Below, piece by piece: positions 48,701-60,700 of a DNA stretch of 64,000 bases; within the stretch, counting starts at the first letter, position 1, and every line of letters starts with the position of its first letter. The stretch is from Elmis aenea. Taxonomy: Eukaryota; Arthropoda; Insecta; Coleoptera; Elmidae. Below the pieces are notes generated by a model. It had not been told where the DNA came from and did no database searches. It worked only from the letters and a program-made list of their open reading frames with translations. The position numbers and the translations under genes are program-made. The stretch is from contig OX393579.1 in NCBI GenBank assembly GCA_947652605.1, forward strand, positions 49,172,970 to 49,236,969, read 5' to 3'.

Positions 48701-51700
48701 CAAGCCATGGAATTTATAAAGAAAACAAGATCTTCTCCCTTTTAACCAACCTTGTATTTTTATTATTTATGTGGCTAGAAATAGTGCCACATCGAAAAGT
48801 TAAACACCCTGTGTATGTTTATTTAAAAAATTATTACCTCTTTTATTTAAGAAGACTTGAAGAAAATCTATGATTTTATCAGTAGACTATTTTTATTTTC
48901 TATTTATATATTAGGAGTATTATGTAAACAGTAAATAATTAAGAAAATAATCTACTGCTGAAGAGACGAGAGTCTCAAAACTGATATAGATATTTTTTCA
49001 GAAGAGATTCTTCCTAGAAATACGATAAGTGTTTTTTAAATAAAGTTAAACATAACTGTATTCAAATATTTGTTCATTGATCTCTTATAACTTAAATTTT
49101 AAGGTTTTTAAAAGTTTTGTCTGCATAGGAAATTCTTGTGGTAGATGATAAAGCTACATTGGCGACTCTTTATCCCTATTTTTAAACTCAAAACTGCAAT
49201 TAATAATTGTGGACAGTGAGTCCTTATTGGCCGGCTAAAAGATTATATTTAGAAATTTTGGTGGGCGGATTATGAAAATGGCTGGTGCAGAAATTGTGTT
49301 AAAAACAAAAATATTTATCCTCAAATGTATTTAAAAACCTGCAGCATCACATGAAAATGAAAAATTTAGAGAACACGAGTGATTGCTACTGATGGTGTAA
49401 GGTTGGTGTATAAAATAGCTTTGCTTTGATGTGATGCAACTACGTTGATATTGTCAGTATTTTGGAGTCAATAGTAGATCCTTTAATTGTGAGCAAATTT
49501 GCGGTACATATATAACTCTGTGTAGTATCATTAATGTTTTGCGTTATAAATATATGTAAGTGTAATCAAAAATCAGTTATCTTATTTCTATGAAGATTCG
49601 CCTCTTGAAGAAAATATATGTATACGAATTTCGAGACTCCTTTGTATTTTTTACTACTCCAGAAGTTCTTCCATGTACATTTTAGAGACCCTGAGTTTCT
49701 GCAGAAACTTTTTTTGTAATGCCATTTTCTACATACTTGTCAATATTTTAAAGTACCATTTAAAAGTAATCAAAATACTATATTTTTTAAATAAGTTCGT
49801 GTTGATGTGCTTCGTGAAAAATTAAAATCTAATTGTTTATTTTATTTTTTTCAGAGTACGGAGAGTTTGCAGTGTTCTTCGCAACTTAAACAGGCCTTCG
49901 AAGCAAGAAACGGTAACGCCAACGGTTTTCAAAGCAATCCAAGTAATTTACATAAAAGTGCTAATAACCTTCATTCAATGTCGGGACCTTTGAGTTCGAA
50001 CCCCAGTGCTTTAAATAATAATTTAAGTATGTTACAACCGAATTCGAGTACTTTACATCGAAAGGCTAACAGTAGTGCCAACTTAAGTTCGTTAGAGTGC
50101 ACGCAAGTGGACTCCATGCAAAGTATTCATAGTCTTCCCGCCAAGCCTGCAAATAGAAAACCAAATTTAGCACCAAAACCTCCTGTATCCAATGGTGAGT
50201 AGTGTTTTAGACTTAATTTTATTGCATGGATTTCAGATTTCAAGAACAACTTTTTTTAGTGTATCGAACTGTACAGGGTCCAAACGATGGGATTACATGC
50301 GTATCTCGCTTAATAGTTTATATAGAGAAACGGTTAAGTTACCAAAAATGTGCAGTTTTTTGGGACATACTCAGAACAGTTTTCAAATATATTTTATCAT
50401 TACCGGTTTTTCTTGTTTTTTTTTTTTTTTGTTTTCACAGCCTACTTTTGGTTTATCATCTTTAGAAAAATTAAAAATCCTTTGTAACCCCTGAATAATA
50501 AATTAGTTCTTTCAGAATAAACAATTATTCCAGGGTTACGCTAGTTAATATATTTTTTACTTATAAATGTCCTGCTTTGTTGGATAAAGTAAAATATGTT
50601 TACATGAAAACTTTATTTTTATACAAATTGTATTATTTACTATGTAGCAAAATTAAATTATTTGTGTGGAATCCGCTTGAAAAAGCCTATCCATACTTAC
50701 TATATTTATTGATAACAGGCGCCTACTCAAATACAAAACGCAACCCACTTAACCCACTTGCGCCTAAATAGGTATGCAATGTGCTTAACAAAGCGCCTAC
50801 TTTCGGCATTTTTAGGCAACCTGCGTAGACATAACGTTTAATTAATTGCATAACATGTAGGCGTAATGTACAGTATGCAATCCACTAAACGTTGCGCCTA
50901 TTGATAGGCATCCACGACACAAAACGCCTACATAGACATGCAACTGATTTGACATAACAGTTACGCAGGCTGTCTAAAAATGACGAAAGTAGGCGTTTTG
51001 TTCAGCACACTGCATAACTAAGTAGGCGCAACGTGTTAAGTGGGTTGCGTTCTGTAATTATGAATTACAATAAAAACTAAACAATATTGTTCTAATGACG
51101 AACAAAATTAATTTCTGCAGTATACAGTACCAAGGTAATCGTAAACTTCAATAAAAATTAAAATAAATTGGGTTAAGATTAAGTTATTAAAGATTTGGTT
51201 TTGGACCAGAACTGTCAAAACACATTTATTAGTAAAAATCCAATAAAAATTAAACAATGCAATATTTATGTCACAAATATGGATTTATAAAGTATACTGC
51301 ACTAACTCAATCGAAAAAGGAAATAAAAATCAAACCATATCTGGTAACGATTAGATAATTAAAAATGTTGTTTTAGACTAGAACCTTCAAAACACAATTT
51401 ATTAATCCAATAAAAATTAAACAATGCAATATTTATGTCTCAAATATGGATTTATAAAGTATACTGCACCAACTCAATCGTAAAAGGAAATAAAAATTAA
51501 AATATATCTAGTAATGATTAGGTTAATAAAAAATATGTTTAGAATCAGAGCTGTCGAAACACATGTATCAGTAAAAATCCAATAACAATTAAATGATGCA
51601 GTGTTTATGTGTCTAATATGAATTCATGAAGTATATTGTATCAAGTTATTCTGCAACTTGCCTAAAATTTAAAATATTTATGGTTACAAATAAGTTGTTA

Positions 51701-54700
51701 AGAAATTTGTTTTAGACCATTAAATATTTCAGTAGAGAGAATTGTCGACGAAAAATAAGTTCTCTTTTTACACTTTCAACTTCTGGCAACCCTATTTTAA
51801 AGACAACTGAATTATTGAAAATGTAAAAATATACAGGGTATTCCATTAAAAAATAAAAACGGCTTATTCGTGTTTGAAGTTTAGCCATATGGGCCGGGCA
51901 CAGGAAACACCCTGTGTATTATTTTAAAATTTTAACTGGTCGGCAATCAGTATGACACTGTCGTCGAATACAGTTTCAAAGGAATTTGTTCTGACTTTGC
52001 CAAATTAATGTTTGTTAATGTTCTTTTAGAGTCCTGTTAATATTTTCATAAAAACTTAAATAACTCAAAAACGATTGATTTTAAGTAGAAAAAACCTACC
52101 ACATGTTTGAAATAGAATTAAATTTTGCATCTATAAATCACAAAATATACAGGATGTTCAATTTAAAAAAAGAAAGTTATGTATCGGTGTGCAAAAACAA
52201 AACACTGTGTGTGGTTGAAAATAATTGTAGGCTATGTTGTAAATGACCACAAACAACTTTTATTAGAAACTGTTTTAAAAGCTATTGAATAATTCGTCTT
52301 GGCTTGGACACCCTGTAGATGTACCGATTAAAATAAAACTCGTTTCTTACAAATAAAAATATTTTATAATTTGTCTGTATAAACAATCTGTTCAGGTCCT
52401 TCTTTAAAAAATAAGTAAGTTTCATAACATAAACAGTATTAAACCTGAGTTTTTTAGTTTTGCAAAAAGTGTAGTTATTAATAAAAGGACCAATGATTTT
52501 TAAATTTTTATAAACTACCCTGTATCATTGGCAAACCATATTCTGTTTTTAAAAATTCGAAATTTTAGACAGTTTGTTGACAACGGAGAAGGTTTTCTTT
52601 GTAAGAATTATGAAATTACTCTGTGTTGACGGCTAAATGAGGTAATGCGATACTGAAATTGTAAACCTGTCTGTTTTGATATCATAATCGCATACCAATG
52701 AGCCAGCACTGACACTTACATTCTTATAGGTAAACCGGCGGCCCCCCCCAAAAAATTAGTAATGAACGGCAAGCCATCAAGTATAAACAGAGCACAAAGT
52801 ATGAGAAGTCCACGAACGCCGTCACCTCAGAGTCCTGAAGAGTTCAGTTATCCATCGAAGTTCGGAACCGTTCGCCACCTGTCATCAGCTTTAGATAAAT
52901 CGTTCGGTCAAACAATGAACAATAGGCACAGACCGGCGTTGAATGTGAGACCCAATGGTCCGCCGCCTTCTGTACCTCCGCAGCATCATGCGCCGCCTCC
53001 CCCAAGTAAAACCAGTATAGTTAAACCGCCGAATCATGCACCTCCCCCGCCCCCTAATGTGATACCGCAACCTCCAAATCATGCACCTCCTCCGCCACCA
53101 CACAGGACAGGAGCAGCGCAACCCCAGTTACCCACGAGAGCACCACCAGCCGTAAGTTTTTATTATTTATAGACATGACTATTAATATGCGTGTGCGCTT
53201 GTTTTTAGTCATGAGACAATCACAGTTTATCATAATATTGTTTATAGTCAAGTGCAGTGAATAATAATATTTAAAATTCATTCCCCGTGTTAGTTCGTTC
53301 ATGTATAGAAGTATTGCGGTCTTAATAGTTTATTAACTCGAGTGAAAACAGTTGAAATTGTTGTGTGACATAATGGCTGTATGTAATTTAATTTTTACAC
53401 TGCTTACTTTCTAGTAAATAAATGCAACCTTGTTCAAGTAAAGATTTTAAAGTGATTTACCATGTACTGCTAATGGTTTAAATGCACTTACTTTGTTATT
53501 CATTTTTGTTGTATTTATTGCTTTTCATTTGTTCTGTCATTAAAACCCATAACACATATGGGTTTTCATGATTTTAAATAATAAGTCTTTGGGAGTATTA
53601 CATACATTCTACAAAATGTGCCCAAGACTATAGCCACTTGTGATTTAACCATCAATAAATCATATATATTATTAAATGGGACAGTCTGTTCTACAAAATT
53701 GGCAAAAAAAATCCCGTTTAAATACCTTCATTTATTTGTTGTGACGTCCGAATTTTTTAAAAAATTGGTATAATTTTTTTGGTGTATTCTTGTAGAGCAT
53801 TTTCAGTACTTTTCAATGGTCTAGACGTTTAGTAGGGTTATACTATGAAATTTTTGTAAAAAATGCAAAAAAATACTTTGAGCTAGTAGGCCATTTAATC
53901 AAAACTTCTGTTAAAAAAAATAATTACTCATAATCAAGCAACATTAAAAACACTTGCTTAACTGTAAATAGGATGCCAGTTATAGGGATTGTAAATTTAC
54001 TGACTTTTTGAATTACCGGTAATTCGGTAAAATTTTCAATCAAAACCGGTTTACCGGTAATTTACCGGTAAACCATATTATTATATATATTTATATCATA
54101 TTGTTTCTTTTTAGATTTTCGCGGTTACTAACATTTTTAATATAGTTTTCGGAGTTTATCCGCGTCTCCCCTATAGTGAGAGGTTGCCGAAACGTCTATC
54201 CAATTTAAATATTACCCGGATAAAATCCGAAAACCATATTAAAAATAAATATTTTTATATACATTTATTTATAATGGAACTGATTAAGATAGTTGAAGCC
54301 TAAACTATCCCAATCAGTTTCATACAATATATTAGTTAACAGCCATCAACGTAATATTTTTTTATGTAATATTAATATAATATACAATATAAAATAACAA
54401 TATTTAATATATAAAATAAAAATATTACAAAAAATATAATCCAGCATTACAAAAAACACGTGAAAATAAAACTATTCTGAACATAAAATATAAAATGATA
54501 TAACATAAAATATGTTTTCAAACTATTAACAATATTTTTTATTTTAAACTTTTCTTAAAAAATAAGCACGTAAAAAACATAATTTATCTATACTATCGTC
54601 TCCTAATTGCGACTTAATTTTTGTACAAAATAATCCAGCCGCGGAAAAAGCTCTTTCGGATTCAACTACACTTGTTGGTCGAGTAGTGAGTAAACAATCA

Positions 54701-57700
54701 TATGCCATTTGTATGTTTTTCCCTTATTTTTTCTCTTTGAAAATATGTCATTTTTTTTTCGATTATTTGATTTAGATTTTTATCATGATTAGAAAGATAT
54801 TGTAAAATTACCGGAATTACCGTTAAAAAACTGGCAAATTACCGGTAAAATTTGAAGAGCATTTTTTGCGATTTACCGGTATTACAATTCCTACCCACGT
54901 GAACTGTTAGTTGAAGCTTTACAGTTTTAGCTGTTTTGTTTTAATTACTTGCATTTTTGACTATAAGTAAGTTTGGGAACTTCTAGCTTTAGTGCACAAT
55001 TTTCCTTAAAATCGTCACATAGCTTTATGGATCATACTGCCAGTTAAAGTCATTTATTTGTACCTATCATATTTTATTAATTTTAAATGTTTGTACAATT
55101 TTTCATGCTCAAGCTCTATTATGGTTATTAGAATGTCTAAAATAAGACTTTCATTTTTTAAAATCTATTTTAAGTTACCCCCAGAGGGGGCCGCATTCTA
55201 TGAATGTATCCTGTGATATTTGAGAACTTCTATTATTAATATAATGCTTCTTGATGCACACAGGTAAATTATATTTTAGGGTCCCGTGCTAACATATGTA
55301 TCGTTTATGCTCAGCTCCGTTAACTCTTAAACAGTTCGTTATAATGTACCGAAATTTTGTTTTGTTATTTTTTATGTTTGTGTTATGAACATTTTGTGTT
55401 TAGTCTAGACTGGTCGGTCAAGAGGATTTTCGTTTGTAAGTTTTGAGGCCACGGAAGATTTCGATTATTTGATTTAGATTTTTATCATGATTACATGATT
55501 AGAAAGATATTGCAAAATTACCGGAATTACCGGTAAAAAATTGGCAAATTACCGGTAAAATTTGAAGAGCATTTTTTGCGATTTACCGGTAAACCGATTT
55601 ACCGGTATTACAATCCCTATCCAGTTATGCATAGACAACAATGGCTCACAGTTTGAGCAATTCCTCAAATTTCTTTAATCTTGTTTTTTTATCTTTGTGG
55701 TATAATATCCAATAGCAGTGTTCTCATTAGTAATAAGTCATTCAGATTCCATTGACTTACAGTTAAGCAAGTGTTTTTAAGTTTGCTTGATTATGAGTAA
55801 TTATTTTTTTTAAACAGAAGTTTTGTTTAAATGGCTTACTAGCTCAAAGTAGTTTTTTGCATTTTTTACAAAAATTTCATAGTATAACCCTACTAAAAGT
55901 CTAAACCGTTGAAAAGTACTGAAAATGCTCTACAAGAATACACAAAAAAAATTATGCCAACCAATTTTTAAAAAATGTCGGCGTCACAACAAATAAATGA
56001 AAGTGTTTAAAAAGGTAATACAATCTTGGTTTCCGGGTTTGGAACCGCGTCTTCTATATTTAGAAGTAGTTGACGTTTCGACCATTGTGTCTTGGTCTTT
56101 TTCAAAACGACTGAAAAAGACCGAGACACAATGGTCGAAACGTCAACTACTTCTAAATATAGAAGACGCGGTTCCAAACCCGGAAACCAAGATTGTATTA
56201 TGGATAACGGCCGCGAAAGCCTCAAGAATAAAATGTTTAAAAAGGATTTTTTTTCCGCCATGTTGTAGCTAAGACTGTCCCATTTAATAGTATATATGGT
56301 TTGTTGATGGTTAAATCACAATTGAAGTCGCTATAGTCTTGGGCACATTTTGTAGAACACACTGTATACTACATAAATGTTTTAACTATTCTGGATTTTT
56401 GCTCATATATATCTAAAATTTTATTTATCTTAAATCAAAACTAATGTAAAAAAAAGGGATGTACCCCAACATTTTTATTTTAAAAACAGTATAGGTAGTA
56501 ACGTTGCAAATTAAATAATTCAAAAGAATATAATGCATTGGTGTGTTTTTAATTGCATAGAAATAATTGAAGTGTTGTGTTTATGTTCATAGCAGTAGGC
56601 CATGAGTAATTTATGAATCAGCAGGAAATGTATGTTATGATACAATAAAATACCTCTTGAGAACAAAATAGTGCATGGTTAAAGCTGTATGTCATGGCCA
56701 GCTGCGATTTCCTTTTTAAATGGACAAAATTTTATTACCATAAATTGATTATAAACTAAATCGTACCGCACCCCTTTAATTTACGTAAAATACTACATTA
56801 AAACCTTTGAACATATTTATTTCTTAAAATTATAATATAGTGAAACTTAAAAGTTACGAAATATTTTGCGCATTTTTTTTTATAGCTTTAAAAATGAACT
56901 GTACATTTTTTCCCACTTTTTAGTAATCCGAATCTCACATATATTCATCTTAAATGTACCACCCAATATTTTTTTTAAATGCAGGTACCGACGAGCAACG
57001 CAGCACCTCCCCCACCTCCTCGTCACTCGTCCATGAGAGATGTAGTAACAAACAAACGTTCGTCACCAGTAGATTTAGATGTCAAATTTAGAGATAGGTT
57101 TCATACGGTGAGAGAATTCCCCAGCCCACTTCCATATCAAAATGTGCCGAAGTTCTATAGTAATAAAACAGGTCAGTTTTTTAAGTTGCGTTCTTGTTTC
57201 GATGTATATAATTTAAATAATAAAGGTGTTTGACTTTAACTGGAATGCACGTATGCGTAGTGTGCTTGTACGCTTCGAATGACTGGAATTTATGTACAAA
57301 TTACTTGCTGGATACTAAGATTGTTGTGTAAAAAAGAGCTGCAATGATTTTGCACAGGTTTCCCTTAGGTTTCGTGGCTTTGCGTCTTATGTTTGTGGTT
57401 GGTTGTTTAATTGTTTCGATTGGTTTTGGCATTTGTTTTTAAAACAAGTTGTTCTTTGTGTAGCTATATAAATTGGGTGCAAGTACGGAAACTGTTTATA
57501 TTTCTGTGAATATTTAATCCAAGCGCAGTTCAAGTTAAACACTAGCATCAAAATAAGTTAAGAAAGTTATTGAAAATGTTATTAAATGGTAGCTGTTCAT
57601 TTGTCTCCATTAAGGTGTTGTATCAAGTGACATTAAAAGCAAAAGAGTGTATTGGTAGGGTGACCAGAATTCGCTATGTCCAAAGTACTTACATATTACA

Positions 57701-60700
57701 TATAAGATTAGGGGTGGGCGATATATCGATATTCTGTTATATCGATCTATCGATATTCCGATGTATCGATATTTCATGGTATGGACCACAGAAATTGTTT
57801 TGAATTTTCAAAGGCTACTACCGATATTTTAGGTAAAATACTCGCAAATAATCATAAGAAACGAAATAACTTCAAAAATATTATTTAGACATAAAACATG
57901 CTTTACAACTTTGAAAGATAATTAAATTTTCTACAAGAAAATGTAACAATATATAGGGTGTTCCATTAAAAAAAAAAAGATTTATAGGCGTTTCAAGTTT
58001 AGGGAAAAGGACCGGGTATAATGGACACCCTGTATATTATTTTAAAAATCTAACTAGTCAACAATTATTATGAAACTATTGTCTAATAAATTACCAGAGT
58101 AAATTGCTCTGGTGTTGTTATGTTAATAAACAAATATTTTTATAAAGGTTGCAACGGTCAAAATTTTCAAAAAAATGTCAATAACTCAAAAACGGTTCAT
58201 TTTAGACATAAACAACCTATAATATTTTTGAAAGAGAATTTAATTTTACATCCAAAAATTACAATATATACAGGGTGTTCTATATAAAAAAAACAATGTT
58301 TGGTATCAGAGCGCAAAAACAAAACACTGTATAGTTGAAAATAATTTCAGGCTATGTAGTAAATGAATACAAACAACTTTTATATTTAACTGTTTTTAAT
58401 ATTATTACTAATAACAGAGCTATCGAATAATTCGTCTTGGCTGGGACACCCTGTATATCGATATCGATAACTGAAGATTAAAGATCATAACCAAGATATT
58501 ATTAAAATAACAATATACAGGGTGATTCAATTTGACTGTCGCACCCCTATAACTTTGTTATTTTTAAAGGAAACCCCTATAAACCTTGCATTTTTTTGAA
58601 TCGAGGAAAATTTTCAATCAAAAGACGTTCAAATGTTTTTTTTACTATGAAATATGTCAGACTGGCGCTTGTCAACTTTTTTTTCGAAAAACATGGTATA
58701 CTTTTTTTTATAGATTCGATAGAGAATTAAATTCTAAATCCGATAGTGCATTAAAACATTAACCATACATAGGAAAATTTTTGAGAAAAATAAGTTGAAA
58801 AGTTATTTATTATTACGATTTTGTGAAAAATAATAAATAACTTTTAAACTTATTTTTCTCAAAAATTTTCTTATGTATGGTTAATGTTTTAATGCACTAT
58901 CGGATTTAGAATTTAATTCTCCATCAGAATCTACAAAAAAAAGTATACCATGATTTGTCAAAAAAAAAAACTGACAATCTCCAGTCTGACATATTTTATG
59001 GTAGAAAAAACATATGAATGTCATTAGACAAAGAATTTTCCAAGATTTATAAAAATATAAGGTTTATAGGGGGTTTCCTCTTAAATTAACAAAGTTATAG
59101 GGGTGCGACAGTCAAACTGATCACCCTGTATACTAAACTCAATTTGTGATTCAAGATTTTTTAAAATCAACAGTATAATAATAATAAAATAAAGGTAATA
59201 CAGAAAAATATATAGTTAGGCGCATTAAAATTTGATAAAACATTTGATATTTTGCATTGCAATTTTTGTCGATTTAAATGAGTTCTTAAATTTTTATTTT
59301 TATTGGAAAAATATAAAGTAGGACATTTATGCTTTTTATCTTGGGGAGGTACGACAGAGGACAAAAGGATTAATTCTAGGACATGTCCTCCCAAAGTAGG
59401 ACGGTTGGTCACCCTAGTATTGGTTTCACTTGCTGTTGTTGGATAAATGATAAACCATTGTTGATAAAGCTTTATATTGCTAATATATGTTATTTTAAAA
59501 AAAAATAAAGCATTTTAGTGTTGTATTATTCCATGTGGTCACATAATTGTATTAAAAATAATGAAGAACGATGCCATTATATTAATAACATTTAAAGGTA
59601 CGTCTGAAATTTTTTTAATTAAAAAAGATGAACAGTGATCCATATTTTTGCTCAATATGCTATGGTATTTGTACAGTTTCATTGGTGATGAGTCTGTTTA
59701 AAAATTGTTGGGAAACCTGTGTCTGTTCTCCGTGTGTTTATAAACTTGTTCTGTTTCTATAAGTGAATGCTAATATTTATTTTATAATTTCTTACTGCAG
59801 ATTATTCCTGTTGATTAGAAGGAAGATAACACATGCATGACGTACAATATTGCACAACGGGACTCTTTATGTACTAATGTATTCTTTCGTTTTCCTTTTT
59901 ATTGACTTTTTAGGCAGTATTAAGTAGGTTATGCGTTATTGTACTTATATTTTGTACATATTTTGTAAAAAGTTGCCTGAGGTTCGCCTTGATTGTAAAT
60001 TATTTTTAGGTTATTTATGTTTATTCTGGTGATGCCAATATTATTTTATCTTCTCTAAAAATAATCGTGCTGCATGGGCATATTAACTTTGTAAATTTAT
60101 GTTAGGTTTCGTTTGTAAAATTGTCGGTGATTGGAATGCAACTTCTTTTATGTAGGCCGTAATTTTTTTGTTTATATTTGCCTTGTGTTCAGTCTATGGT
60201 CTTGTTTGTGTTGTTACACCTACTGGGTTTGTGTGAAATAAGAGTAATTCATTTTTTTTATTCAGTTGGTAATCAAAACAAATGAAGTTATCGACCCTAC
60301 TAATTGAGTACATTATTACGTTTAAAATATTTCTTGTGTTGCTGAAAATTATTGCGACGTGGTAATTCCAAGTGGAACACGTTTTTAATTTAAATATACT
60401 TTTCCTAGAAAACCATTCTTTTTTAGCAAATTTTTTTGTTTATCAGGAGCATTTTGTTTCATTATTATTATTATTATGCAAAGTATACTATATTTTGAGT
60501 TGTTCCAAATTTTAATTACAACTTAACAACCATTTAATAAAACAATCGTTATGGTTGGTAATTGGTTGAATTTTAAAAATTGCAATTTAAAAGTGATTTT
60601 GCAACTTTTTAATATCTCTAAACGAACAATGAGCTGTTAAAATTGATCTCGTTAAAACATACTTCAACAATTAAAATTATTGTTGGGGAATGAATTTCAG

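Larger units (their letters stand above)
53984..55620. mobile_element. hAT element with ACCGGTAA subterminal repeats carrying a tra2 fragment
   Basis: Ends AGGGATTGTAA and TTACAATCCCT with an 8-bp duplication CCAGTTAT (53976-53983 and 55621-55628). Subterminal TTACCGGTAA repeats at both ends. It holds a decayed hAT transposase C-terminus on the minus strand, then a first copy of its 3' end (to about 54893), then 565 bp of tra2, then a second 3' end (55460-55620). Confidence 0.87.
53600..56365. repeat. palindromic element expanded by nested insertions
   Basis: In Vrp1 intron 5. Left arm ACAAAATGTGCCCAAGACTA and GTGATTTAACCATCAA, AACCCTACT-type inner parts; right arm mirrors these at 56270-56350 (TAGTCTTGGGCACATTTTGT) and 55720-55990. 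The hAT element at 53984-55620 and the hairpin MITE at 56017-56199 are inserted inside it. Confidence 0.8.

Noticed and set aside
56007..56261. Two opposite-strand frames giving nearly the same ~85-residue peptide
   Set aside because: A perfect hairpin makes both strands read alike; this is a MITE, not a gene.
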